Shown here one piece after another: positions 15,447 through 23,742 of a stretch of DNA of 35,689 nucleotides. Both the position numbers and the translations under genes were made by a program. The notes beneath the pieces are model-generated. The model did not search any database, had not been told where the DNA came from, and saw only the letters and a program-made list of their open reading frames with translations. Within the stretch, counting starts at the first letter, position 1. Each line of letters starts with the position of its first letter. This DNA is from CAZSSM01 sp964609385 (GTDB taxonomy: Bacteria; Planctomycetota; Planctomycetia; Isosphaerales; Isosphaeraceae), in assembly GCA_964609385.1 (NCBI GenBank), contig CAZSSM010000070.1:1-35689 (forward strand), in the 5' to 3' direction.

Positions 15447-16349
15447 ATGATGCACCGAGCATTTTTCGTGATCGCAAGCGTGAGTGTCTGGGTTGGATCG
15501 GCCTCGATTCCGACGGCTTCGGGGAGCTTGGTGACGATCGACTTTGAGTCGACCAGCCTGACCGGCCGAGACCAGTTCGACAACGGTTCGTCGACCCCCG
15601 GCCCCGGCTCGTTCGAGTTCTCGGGGATCACCTTCAACACCGGGTTCAACCCGATCTTCGGCAACTGGGGCGGATGGTCGCTCTCGACGATGACCGACAA
15701 CGACACGCCGGGCTTCCTGAACCAGTATGCGGCCATCGCGGGCAACGGCGCCGGGGGCTCTGACGGCTACGCGGTAGCCTTTCTGGGCGATCCGTTCGAC
15801 CCCGGCCTAGTCTACGACTTCGCACAGATCAACCTTCCTGAGGGCAGCCGTCCGCTCTCATTCTGGATCGACAACACGGCCTACGCCACCTTGTCGATGT
15901 TGAATGGCGACGCATTCGCCAAGAAGTTTGGGGGACCGACCGGTCTCGACCCCGATTTCCTTCGACTCACGATTACCGGCTACTCGGGCGTTGACCGGCA
16001 AGGAGCGGTCGTCGGCCAAGTCGAGGTGATGCTGGCCGACTACCGCCCACCGGGGACGGCTGAGGACCGGATCCTCGAGAACTGGGAGTTCGTCGACTTA
16101 AGCGGGCTCGGCGTGGTCGAGAGCCTCGGTTTCGAGATGACCGGCTCGGACGTCGGCGTTTTTGGTCTCAACACGCCCGCCTATTTCGCTTTCGACCGCT
16201 TCCAAGTTCAGGTTCCAGGGATGCCCGAACCTTCAACGTTCGCGATGCTCGTCCCGGTCTTTGTCCTGCTCGCGATCGTCGGGCTCCGCCAACGCCGAAG
16301 CCGTCGCGACGATCTCGAGACGCGGTGCCCTCCCATCTCCCTGACGTGA
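15447..16349 (+). CDS. DUF4465-domain protein with PEP-CTERM sorting signal
   Basis: The 300-aa product has a signal peptide (MMHRAFFVIASVSVWVGSASIPTAS), then a domain that I recognise as DUF4465: SGITFNTGF, WGGWSLSTMTDNDTPG, NQYAAIAGNGAGGSDGYAVAF, and the ending WEFVDLSGLG..ESLGF...NTPAYFAFDRF. The C-terminus is a PEP-CTERM signal: MPEPSTF (PEPS at 260-263), a hydrophobic helix and RQRRSRR, with an unusual extra tail of about 13 residues after the basic run. Such proteins are processed by an exosortase and sent to the surface; none is in this window. As I recall, DUF4465 includes the BtuH cobalamin-binding proteins of Bacteroides, which fits the riboswitch upstream. A good AAGGGGAAATGAG site precedes the start, 50 bases after the pseudopilin gene, so the two are probably cotranscribed. 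Confidence 0.88.
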   Translation: MMHRAFFVIASVSVWVGSASIPTASGSLVTIDFESTSLTGRDQFDNGSSTPGPGSFEFSGITFNTGFNPIFGNWGGWSLSTMTDNDTPGFLNQYAAIAGNGAGGSDGYAVAFLGDPFDPGLVYDFAQINLPEGSRPLSFWIDNTAYATLSMLNGDAFAKKFGGPTGLDPDFLRLTITGYSGVDRQGAVVGQVEVMLADYRPPGTAEDRILENWEFVDLSGLGVVESLGFEMTGSDVGVFGLNTPAYFAFDRFQVQVPGMPEPSTFAMLVPVFVLLAIVGLRQRRSRRDDLETRCPPISLT

Positions 16350-16439
16350 TGAGTGGCCCTGCCGTTCTTTCTTTCGTGGGGATCGTCGTTTGCGGTTTCC
16401 GGAGGGTTTGAAGACGGGTCGATGCTTGGACGGCGTGGA

Positions 16440-17315
16440 TCAGATCGCATCCGGGTCGATTCCGAGTTGTCGGAGTTGCTCGGCCAAGCGCTCAGCACGT
16501 TGGCGTTGTTGCTCAGCGCTGAGCCTTTCCGCCTCCGCGCGTTGGTCAGCCTGCTCGGCGCGTTGATCAGCCTGCTCGGCACGTTGGCGTTCCTCATCAA
16601 CGCGTTGGTCGGCCTGCTCGGCACGTTGGCGTTCTTCCTCGGCGCGTTGCCGTTCCGCCTCCGCGTGCTGTTCGGCCTGGTCGGCGCGATGTCGCTCGCG
16701 GACCGCCTGACGACGATGCTCGATCCGATCGATGTCCCACTGCTGGACCGGCTCGAAGGCCGTCCCATCGGGACCGATCATCACCAAGTCGCTGCCGCGG
16801 AGGTCGAAGGTCACCCCCAGCCGCGGACTGGTCCAACCGCGCATCTGTGCGATCGGCTCCAGGGAAGTTTCTGGGGCCTGGCGGATCCAGCCGCGGAGGT
16901 GGGGATGATCCGGCTCGGGATCGTATTGGTAGTACTCTTGGACATCGTACTGCTGATAAAAGGCACGTTTGTCGGTCATCTCCCGCTCGTCGTTGTTGGG
17001 GGAGAGGACCTCGAAGACGACCTGGGGCGCGATGCCGGCTTCCAGATGCTGGATGTAGCATCGCCGGAAGCCTTTGGGGCGTCCGAAAACAACCATCGCG
17101 TCGGGGGCCCTCGTGATCTTGGGGTCGCCTTCAACGGGGTACCAGAGGAGATCGCCAGCGATGAAGACATCCGGTCGATCGCGAAAGAGGGCCTCGAGCC
17201 CCTCCTTGATGGTGACGATCCAGTGGAATTGGAGGGTGTTCTCGGCCATCGGCTTGCCGTCGGATTCGGGGTAGATAATCGGTTGGGTCGTCTCGACCCG
17301 GTTCGTCGTGCTCAT
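16440..17315 (-). CDS. Uma2-family putative nuclease with coiled-coil C-terminus
   Basis: The 291-aa product begins MSTTNRVETTQP, with GGAGG 7 bases upstream of the ATG; the open frame continues much further upstream but that part is antisense to another gene. Residues about 20-200 match Uma2 (DUF820), a PD-(D/E)xK-like fold: PDVFIAGDLLWYP, RAPDAMVVFG, PQVVFEVLSPNN and KRAFYQQYDVQEYYQYDPE carry the expected acidic and lysine residues. Residues from about 205 to the end are a run of A, E, R and Q heptad-like repeats (ERQRAEQADQRVD type) that should form a long coiled coil, closing with LGIDPDAI. Uma2 proteins are widespread in planctomycetes and cyanobacteria; their biological role is unknown, and nuclease activity is inferred from the fold. 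Confidence 0.88.
   Translation of the reverse strand: MSTTNRVETTQPIIYPESDGKPMAENTLQFHWIVTIKEGLEALFRDRPDVFIAGDLLWYPVEGDPKITRAPDAMVVFGRPKGFRRCYIQHLEAGIAPQVVFEVLSPNNDEREMTDKRAFYQQYDVQEYYQYDPEPDHPHLRGWIRQAPETSLEPIAQMRGWTSPRLGVTFDLRGSDLVMIGPDGTAFEPVQQWDIDRIEHRRQAVRERHRADQAEQHAEAERQRAEEERQRAEQADQRVDEERQRAEQADQRAEQADQRAEAERLSAEQQRQRAERLAEQLRQLGIDPDAI
16496..16684 (-). repeat. 21-bp tandem repeats coding for the Uma2 coiled coil
   Basis: Nine in-frame 21-bp units lie head to tail (for example CGCGTTGGTCAGCCTGCTCG at 16538 and close copies at 16559 and 16601, alternating with CACGTTGGCG-type units at 16580 and 16622). Each codes for seven residues, one heptad. The alternation suggests a 42-bp duplication unit. 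Repeat number is likely to vary among relatives. Confidence 0.85.
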
Positions 17316-17660
17316 AGGCGAGCCTCCCAAACAGGGTGGGTTGGGCGTGGAGAGCTTGGGGACGTTGGGGACGTTCCTCGGCGTCTCGAATCTGAGACGA
17401 AAGCCGATGCTGCCAAAGGCCCGGCTTGGCTTTTCGCCGATTGTCTGGGCGACGAGGTTCGTCGGCGACCCTAGAATGTGAGTTGACGTCTCGATCGGGT
17501 CGGTGGACGAAATCGCGATGGACCGCGCCTCGAAAAGGGACTCGGAGTCAATAAGCGGGCGCCGTCCACGAAATTCACTACAGGGACGACGCGAGACGTC
17601 CCCAGAGCGTCTCGGAACACGACGTTGGTTGCAACAGACGGAATCGAGAGGGGATTGATC
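17316..17660. other. Divergent intergenic region of 345 bases
   Basis: This region separates the Uma2 gene (minus) from the coiled-coil protein gene (plus) and should hold both promoters. It contains a short direct repeat (TTGGGGACG twice, 17356-17373) and a 6-bp inverted repeat CGTCTC/GAGACG (17382-17399) that could be an operator. No certain -35/-10 pair was found. Confidence 0.4.
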
Positions 17661-18476
17661 ATGGCTTGCTGCACGTTGAAGAAAGGCCTCGTGGGTGCCG
17701 GCATCGCCGCAGCGACGCTGGGCCTGGTCTTCGGGGCTGATGCCTGGAATCTGGCTCGGATGTGGGGCACGCAGATCCAGGAGGTTGCCCGGGATCAGAT
17801 CCCGGTCGAGACCAAGATTGCGATGATCCGCCAAGAACTCAACGACATGGAGACGGTCATCCGGGACAAGCAGCTCCAGGTGGCCCAACTCGAGGTCGAG
17901 ATCGAGAATCTGGTCGAGGACATCGACCGCGAACAGACCCAGATGGAACAGTCGCGTCGCGTCGTCTTGGAGCTTCGTGATCGTCTCAAGGCTGGCGAAC
18001 GGATCACCGTTAGCGACAGCCCGGTGAGCTTCGACGAAGCGCGCGAGCTTCTGGAACACCGGTTCCAGACCTACATGTCCCAGAAGGAAACGGTCCGCCA
18101 GCTCACCAAGACCCTAAAGGTCAACCGTCAGACCTATGAGGCTCACCGGGGTGACCTGGTGAACACGGTCGCGAATCGTCAAGAAGCGATCGAGATGCTC
18201 GATCAGCTCGAGGCGACCCACGCCCAGATCCAGGCGACCGAGCAATCGGGCTCTTACGAGTTCGACGACACCGGTCTGAGCCGGATCCAGGCCAAGATCG
18301 AAGAGCTGCGGAACGATCTGGAGGTCCGCTCGCGACTGGCCGAGGATCCCAATCGCTACCTCGAGTTCGACATCGATTCGGTCGACGAGGAAGCCACCGC
18401 CGACTTGCTCGACGAGATCGATGCCGAACTCGGACCGGAAGTCGAGGAGACCGCCGAGGCCGGCACGAGCCTCTAA
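17661..18476 (+). CDS. Membrane-anchored coiled-coil protein, unknown family
   Basis: I do not recognise the family. The product (271 aa from ATG 17661, with GAGAGGGG upstream) opens with MACCTLKKGLVGAG and one hydrophobic helix (about 9-30), either a signal anchor or a short signal peptide. The cysteine pair at residues 3-4 lies before this helix and is not at a lipobox position. From about residue 45 to 150 and again 190-235 it is a long helical coiled coil rich in Q, E, L and R (IRDKQLQVAQLEVEIENLVEDIDREQ). The C-terminal 40 residues are very acidic. The plan resembles PspA-like or spectrin-like scaffold proteins in general shape only. It is a single-gene transcript: a strong terminator follows 48 bases after the stop. 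Confidence 0.85.
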   Translation: MACCTLKKGLVGAGIAAATLGLVFGADAWNLARMWGTQIQEVARDQIPVETKIAMIRQELNDMETVIRDKQLQVAQLEVEIENLVEDIDREQTQMEQSRRVVLELRDRLKAGERITVSDSPVSFDEARELLEHRFQTYMSQKETVRQLTKTLKVNRQTYEAHRGDLVNTVANRQEAIEMLDQLEATHAQIQATEQSGSYEFDDTGLSRIQAKIEELRNDLEVRSRLAEDPNRYLEFDIDSVDEEATADLLDEIDAELGPEVEETAEAGTSL

Positions 18477-18890
18477 GCGCTCACAGCCGAGTTCGGCCGT
18501 GGATCCCGACTCCTCCAAAGGACAAGGTCCCGGGTCCCTCAGACCCGGGGACCTTTATTGAGAGGGAGGAGGATCCCAACGAACGCGACGAAGATGGACC
18601 AGACCGATCGCAACGAGTTCGCTTCACGATCACGTCTTCCAACCACGTCCACCGGGCACCCTCTGTCACCGTTCCCATCGTCCCATTCTTCGACGGGGAC
18701 GGGCAGGGGATTACCGCCAGGACTCATTCCGGATCATCCGAACTGGAAGACGCCGCAGGTAATCGCTCGGTGGTTCGACTCGAGCCACACGCGGTTGTCC
18801 GCTCGACGACCTGAGTCGGGTCGTCCCCGCATTCATCGACCGCGGACGCGATCTGTCAACGCCGACCCTCCCTAGAGCTTTGGGTGTACC
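18477..18890. other. 414-base intergenic region with a terminator at its left end
   Basis: Apart from the hairpin at 18524-18560 nothing was recognised. The right part must carry the promoter and ribosome site of the FHA gene; no clear SD sequence lies before its ATG (TGTACC precedes it). Confidence 0.45.
18524..18560 (+). terminator. Intrinsic terminator of the coiled-coil gene
   Basis: AAGGTCCCGGGTC (18524-18536) pairs with GACCCGGGGACCTT (18542-18555), a 13-bp stem with one bulged G and a 5-base loop, followed by TATTG. Its position 48 bases after the stop codon fits. Confidence 0.85.
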
Positions 18891-20498
18891 ATGCTGGGAC
18901 AGAGCCGCATCACGATCCGTCAGGCGAGCGAACTGGCCAAGTCCGGTCGCTTCACGGAAGCTTATCGGTTGCTCGACGAGCCTCGGGTGGCCGGCCATCG
19001 GCTAGCCATCCAACTGCGCGATCGCATGGCCGACCAGCTCCTGGCCCGGGCGACGCGCCGAGCGACCGCCGAGGATCTGGCCGGTGCCTTGGACGACCTG
19101 AGGCTCGCCGATCAGGAGCAGGTTCCGCCCGATCGCCTCGCCGAGGTCCGCAAATCCTTAGCCGAACCGGCCTGTGAGCGAGTCCATCTGTTGTTGGTCG
19201 AGGGGGATGCCGAGGCCGCCTTGCGGCAGTTCGAAGAGTACGACCGTCATCGGATCCCCGGCGCCGGGTTTCAGAAGCTCGGCCGGATCGCCCAGGCATG
19301 GACCGAGGCCCTCCACGCCGCCCGTGCCGCGGCGTTCGTCCCGGCCGAGTCCGCGTTCGCCCGGGCCCTCCGACTCATCGACGACGAGGCGCGTCCAGCT
19401 CTCCAGGCCGATCATCGGGCTTGGACCGATCGTGTTGTGCCGCTCCAACGGGCCCTGAACGCGCTGGCGGAAGCTCAAGGCGGTCCCGATGAGGGTGCCG
19501 TGCTCCGCGCTGCCGAGCATGTCCTGACCCTCGCCCCCGATCACGAGCCGGCCCGACTCGCCTTGGGGCGGCCCATTGCGACCCGGGAAAAGACTCCGAT
19601 GCCGACCGATGATCCGAACCCTCGACAGGCCGCCGACATGGGTGTCGAGGACGAGATCCGCTTCCTCTCGTCAGGGTCTGGCTCCATCGGCGAAACGCGC
19701 GAGACGATCCTGCACATCGACGCCCAAGGGCGGATGAGCGAGGTCCCAGCACCACTCTTGAATCTTCAAGCGGTCGTCGACCGCGTCGGCCTCGACGCTC
19801 GACGGACTGAGTCGATCCCTCGACATGATCCCGGTCCACGGCCGGCCCCGTCTCCGACAGTCGTCGGGCCGGGTCCGCACGGGCGTTTCGTGCTCTGGGT
19901 CGATGGGATCGGCAGCTATCTGGTTTGCCTCGATCCATCGGTCTCTTTGGGCCGCGCCACCGAGTTGAATCAGGTCGACATTCCACTGTTGGGTGACCTC
20001 TCTCGGCATCACGCGACCATTCAGCGCGTCCAGGGCCACTACATCTTCAACACCGAACGCGAGGCGACCATTAACGGGCGTCCTATCCGTGGCAACGCGT
20101 CGCTCCGCGACCGTGACCAGATCGGTTTGGGAACCGCCTTGCAAATCGAGTTTCGTCAGCCAAGCCCAGCCAGCGCCACAGCGCTCTTGCGGATCCGGAG
20201 CGGCCATCGGATGCCCTTGGCCGTCGATAGCGTCTTGCTGATGGCCGAGACCTGCATCCTTGGGGCCACACCCCAGGCCCACATCGTGCATCGCGAACTG
20301 GCCCGCCCCCTCGTCCTGTTCCGTCAGGCCGGGCAGCTCTGGTGTCGGTCCGATGTCCCGATGCACGTCGATGGCCGACTCAGCCATGGCCGGGCTCCCT
20401 TGACCTTTCAGTCGCGGGTCGTCACTAAGCATGGGTCGTTCAACCTCGAACCGCTCGGTGCTACCCCGACCGGGGGCGTCACATCGCGGTTGACCTAA
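18891..20498 (+). CDS. FHA-domain protein with N-terminal helical repeats
   Basis: A 535-aa cytoplasmic protein. Residues 1-225 are helical and Ala/Leu/Arg-rich, with TPR-like pairs (ASELAKSGRFTEAYRLLDEP, LLVEGDAEAALRQFEEYDRH, LRAAEHVLTLAPDHEPARLAL). A low-complexity linker follows. A forkhead-associated domain lies at about 333-423: SLGRA (G354, R355), SRHHATI (S371-H374), INGRPI (N395, G396) and LRDRDQIGLG. FHA domains bind phosphothreonine peptides, so a nearby Ser/Thr kinase substrate is the likely partner. The last 110 residues form a further beta-rich part. The region ETILHIDAQGRMSEV resembles a short motif in the membrane protein two genes downstream. The kinase gene begins 271 bases downstream on the same strand. 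Confidence 0.88.
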   Translation: MLGQSRITIRQASELAKSGRFTEAYRLLDEPRVAGHRLAIQLRDRMADQLLARATRRATAEDLAGALDDLRLADQEQVPPDRLAEVRKSLAEPACERVHLLLVEGDAEAALRQFEEYDRHRIPGAGFQKLGRIAQAWTEALHAARAAAFVPAESAFARALRLIDDEARPALQADHRAWTDRVVPLQRALNALAEAQGGPDEGAVLRAAEHVLTLAPDHEPARLALGRPIATREKTPMPTDDPNPRQAADMGVEDEIRFLSSGSGSIGETRETILHIDAQGRMSEVPAPLLNLQAVVDRVGLDARRTESIPRHDPGPRPAPSPTVVGPGPHGRFVLWVDGIGSYLVCLDPSVSLGRATELNQVDIPLLGDLSRHHATIQRVQGHYIFNTEREATINGRPIRGNASLRDRDQIGLGTALQIEFRQPSPASATALLRIRSGHRMPLAVDSVLLMAETCILGATPQAHIVHRELARPLVLFRQAGQLWCRSDVPMHVDGRLSHGRAPLTFQSRVVTKHGSFNLEPLGATPTGGVTSRLT

Positions 20499-20769
20499 GC
20501 GTCGGCCTCGACCCGAGATCGCAAGCTGTTTGCTCTGCCGACGCCTCCGATTGAGAGCTTCTAACCTCCCCCCTCGGCCAAGGCCTCGGGAAACCGTGGA
20601 GGGCGTGTCGTGATCGGTGGACCGATCACGGCCGGGTCGACGACAGATCGACCCACGATCACTTCGACCGGAGAGTTTCGCGTTTGTCGACCCGGTCGCC
20701 AGGGCGATCGATCGTCGCAAGGTAACGCCGCCGACACCGCCTCCCGCACTGATAGAGGAGTGCCTTCCG

Positions 20770-22629
20770 ATGGATGCGACGCCCGAGTCCACTTTCGCCC
20801 GCACGACACGCGGAGGCGAGACCGTCGATTTCGCCTCCTCGTTTCGCGATCGCGGACCCGCACGGTCGCGCGAGTACCTCTTCAGTGCCGGCGACCGCCC
20901 GCTCGAAGGCTACACGATCAAGCGACGGATCGGCCGTGGCGGCTTCGGCGAGGTCTACTTCGCCGTCTCCGATGCCGGCCGCGAGGTCGCCCTCAAGCTG
21001 CTGACGCGCAACCAAGAGGCCGAGAAGCGCGGTGTCACCCACTGCATGAACCTCAAGTGCTCCAACCTGGTCACCATCTTCGACCTGAAAGAGAACCATC
21101 GGGGCGAGATGTTTGTGATCATGGAGTACGTCGCCGGTCCGAACCTGGCGCGGGTCATGGAGGATCATCCGAACGGTCTGCCGCTCGACCAGGTCGATCA
21201 CTGGTTGCGCGGCATCGTCAACGGCGTCAGCTACCTGCACAACGCCGGGATCGTCCACCGCGATCTCAAGCCGGCCAACCTCTTCATCGAAGATGACGGT
21301 CTGATCAAGATCGGCGACTACGGCCTCTCCAAGATCATCAGTCCCAGCCAACACAACGGTCACTCCGAGTACGTCGGCACGATCCACTACATGGCGCCCG
21401 AGATCGCCCACGGCAACTACCACTACCCCATCGATCTCTACGCCACTGGCGTGATCCTCTACGAACTGCTGACCGGGACCTTGCCGTTTTTGGGCGAGAC
21501 TCCGGCCGAGATCCTGATGCGGCACCTGACCGAGCAGCCCGACCTGAGCCGGATCCCGCACCCGTATCGCGAGATCGTTGGACGGGCCCTGGACAAGGAC
21601 CCGGCCAAGCGGATCCAACACGCTGAGGAGCTTCTGCCCGAACACGCCCGAGGTGATATGACGGTCCGTCCCCACGGCGTCCCGATCGATCCACCGAGAC
21701 CGAACCGTCAATGTTCCCAGGGTCCCGGCGATCCTCAGAGGAATCGCGACGATGGGGTCGTCCGGATCGACGACGATGCGCCGGACCTCTACATCGGCTT
21801 CGACGAGCCGGATGTACCTAAGACGCCCCAGGAGATCGTCGCCGAATGGCGTCGCGATAAACAGAAACGTGAGACTGAGGCGCGACGGAACCGGGGGCGG
21901 GACGGTCGTCGAGCGGGACCCGAACCCCGTTTCACAAGACCCGTTTCGGAGTCGCGGCCGAACCCGGAGCCTGGACCCGAGCCGGATCCAGAACCCGAGC
22001 CCGAACCGCTCTCGAACCGTTCGCGACTGGCCGAGCTGACCGGCTCGATGACCTTGGCCGCACCAGCGACCCTGATCTGCGGACTGCCGATCGGCTCGGC
22101 GATCGGCAACATCTCGCCGATCCAACTGATGGCCTTTCAGCCGCTCGACTTGACCTACTTCCTGATGCTCGTGCTGCTGGGCTCGTGGTTCGTCTTGGCC
22201 CCATCGAAGTGGTTGGAGGGCCGCGAGGTGTCGAAGGGGCGCCGGACCCTGTATCAGGCCGGTTCGGGCGCAGGGTTTGGCCTGCTCGCGATGGCCCTGG
22301 CTCACTGGCTTCGGATTGATTCAGGGCTCGAGTTCTGGGTCCTGCCGAGCTACTTTGCGATCCTCTTCGCTCTGCCGTTTTGGCCGGTGATGACTCAACG
22401 CCGGCGTAAGGCACGGGTCCTGGTCCTGCCGCCGTTGGGGGTCGGATTGGCCTCGGCCACGCTCGCGGCGATGCTCCCCGATTTCGGTCCGATGTCCTTC
22501 AGCATCGTCGTGGCCACACTGGCCGCTGTCGTCGTCCAATTGGTGAGCCCGTGGTCGGCTCAGGCGGCCCAAGCCGCCCAACGTCAGCGAGACCGACGTC
22601 GCGCCACGCGTCGCGCCCGAACGGCTTGA
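20770..22629 (+). CDS. Ser/Thr protein kinase with C-terminal multi-pass membrane domain
   Basis: The open frame begins at 20617, but ATG 20770 has GAGGAG 9 bases upstream and is taken as the start (619 aa). The kinase domain (about 48-290) is complete: IGRGGFGEVYFAV (54-66), K76 in VALKLL, HRDLKPANLF (D165, K167, N170), D183 in GDYGLSK (a DYG variant of DFG), then YMAPE. A Pro/Glu-rich linker of about 150 residues (NPEPGPEPDPEPEPEP) leads to a C-terminal membrane domain with about five or six helices (LAAPATLICGLPIGSAIG, FLMLVLLGSWFVLAP, GFGLLAMALAHWL, WVLPSYFAILFALPFW, LPPLGVGLASATLAAMLP, IVVATLAAVVVQLV). Multi-pass tails are known from many planctomycete kinases. It probably phosphorylates threonine sites read by the FHA protein upstream; this is inference from gene order. 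Confidence 0.93.
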   Translation: MDATPESTFARTTRGGETVDFASSFRDRGPARSREYLFSAGDRPLEGYTIKRRIGRGGFGEVYFAVSDAGREVALKLLTRNQEAEKRGVTHCMNLKCSNLVTIFDLKENHRGEMFVIMEYVAGPNLARVMEDHPNGLPLDQVDHWLRGIVNGVSYLHNAGIVHRDLKPANLFIEDDGLIKIGDYGLSKIISPSQHNGHSEYVGTIHYMAPEIAHGNYHYPIDLYATGVILYELLTGTLPFLGETPAEILMRHLTEQPDLSRIPHPYREIVGRALDKDPAKRIQHAEELLPEHARGDMTVRPHGVPIDPPRPNRQCSQGPGDPQRNRDDGVVRIDDDAPDLYIGFDEPDVPKTPQEIVAEWRRDKQKRETEARRNRGRDGRRAGPEPRFTRPVSESRPNPEPGPEPDPEPEPEPLSNRSRLAELTGSMTLAAPATLICGLPIGSAIGNISPIQLMAFQPLDLTYFLMLVLLGSWFVLAPSKWLEGREVSKGRRTLYQAGSGAGFGLLAMALAHWLRIDSGLEFWVLPSYFAILFALPFWPVMTQRRRKARVLVLPPLGVGLASATLAAMLPDFGPMSFSIVVATLAAVVVQLVSPWSAQAAQAAQRQRDRRRATRRARTA

Positions 22630-22668
22630 GCCCCCGTCATCGGCTCCTTTTCTCAGAGGGATGCTGCC

Positions 22669-23589
22669 ATGCTCCGGATCCTTGCCCTGATCGCGATCCT
22701 CCTGTTCGCCTACGCGATCCTCGACGCGGACTTCCAGCCGAGCCGGTCGGATCGTGACTGGGTCCGTGAGCAGGTCGCGCGAATCGACCCGAAGTCCCAG
22801 GCACTCGATGCGTTGAGCGTCGCGGATCGTCTCGAGGCGCCAGCGGTCCCCGAGTCGCCCCAGAAGCGTCTGGTCGTCATCCAAATCAACGCCGAAGGCC
22901 AGATCATCGAGCAGGAACTGCCTAAGCCCGATGCCCCCCATAAGCCTTCCCTGACCGAGCCTGAGCCGGGTGATCCACCTTCTGAGGTTGAGGTCGATCC
23001 GAACGCTCCCGACTGGTACCTCCGCGCCACCGACCCAGGCCGAACTCAGGTCATCGAAGCGGTTCCGGGTGCCCGTCGCCTCAACCTGCCCAGTTCCTAT
23101 CGCGTCATCGTCGGGCAACTGGCTCGTTCGCGCGAAGAGGCCGTCGATCTGGCCCTCAACGCCTTGGCCGTCGACGCAGACAATTGGCTCGACCTGGAAC
23201 GGTATGGCGCTTGGCGTCCCGACCCGGACCTGCTCCGTCAGGCCCTCGTCTGCCGAGAGTACATTGAATCGGACCTGGAACAACGACTCGACTACGCCAA
23301 CGATCTCGATCCCGAGGTGCGGACCTCGATCTATCGGACCGGCCTGCTGGTCGATTACTCCGAGGAGGTCCGTGAGGTCTTCGTCCAAGCCGCCGATCGC
23401 GCGTTGGGCCAACAGCGTCTCTCATGGACCTTGGGTGGGATCGGTGCGTTGGTCGTCCTCTTCTTATCGATCACCGGATATCTCCGACTCGATGACGCGA
23501 CCAAAGGCTACTACACGCTCCCGATCCAGGTCGGCGCGATCGTCTTCGCCCTGATCGCCTTGGGCGGATTGGGCCTATGGGTCTTCTGA
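22669..23589 (+). CDS. Membrane protein of unknown family next to the kinase
   Basis: A 306-aa protein that I do not recognise. One N-terminal helix (3-18, RILALIAILLFAYAIL) and two C-terminal helices (about 253-270 and 284-304) flank a soluble part of about 230 residues. The soluble part has a Pro/Glu-rich stretch (83-115) and a helical section (150-245). A short segment VVIQINAEGQIIEQELPKP resembles HIDAQGRMSEVPAP in the FHA protein, which may be a shared small motif. The start follows AGAGGGATG with suitable spacing, 39 bases after the kinase stop, so the two are almost certainly cotranscribed. A role as sensor or substrate of the kinase is possible. Confidence 0.82.
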   Translation: MLRILALIAILLFAYAILDADFQPSRSDRDWVREQVARIDPKSQALDALSVADRLEAPAVPESPQKRLVVIQINAEGQIIEQELPKPDAPHKPSLTEPEPGDPPSEVEVDPNAPDWYLRATDPGRTQVIEAVPGARRLNLPSSYRVIVGQLARSREEAVDLALNALAVDADNWLDLERYGAWRPDPDLLRQALVCREYIESDLEQRLDYANDLDPEVRTSIYRTGLLVDYSEEVREVFVQAADRALGQQRLSWTLGGIGALVVLFLSITGYLRLDDATKGYYTLPIQVGAIVFALIALGGLGLWVF

Positions 23590-23742
23590 GCGGATGGTCG
23601 CGTCCTTCGAGAATCGGCCACGATCGTGGTTGGCTTGGCTCCTTCAACGTGATACTCTGCAGTTTGCGAGGCATCCGAAACCAAGGACGTGTGGATGACC
23701 TTCGATCGATTCGGTCCACACGGCCCTTTGAGAGTGGCATCG

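Noticed and set aside
16496..16684. Possible CRISPR array
   Set aside because: The repeats are 21 bp head to tail without spacers and lie in frame inside the Uma2 gene.
17316..18059. Upstream extension of the Uma2 reading frame to 539 codons
   Set aside because: The extension runs antisense through the coiled-coil protein gene and its promoter region; the ATG at 17315 with GGAGG is the natural family start.
20659..22305. 548-codon minus-strand frame opposite the second kinase
   Set aside because: It mirrors a high-GC coding frame; the plus-strand frame has full kinase motifs, the minus one has none.
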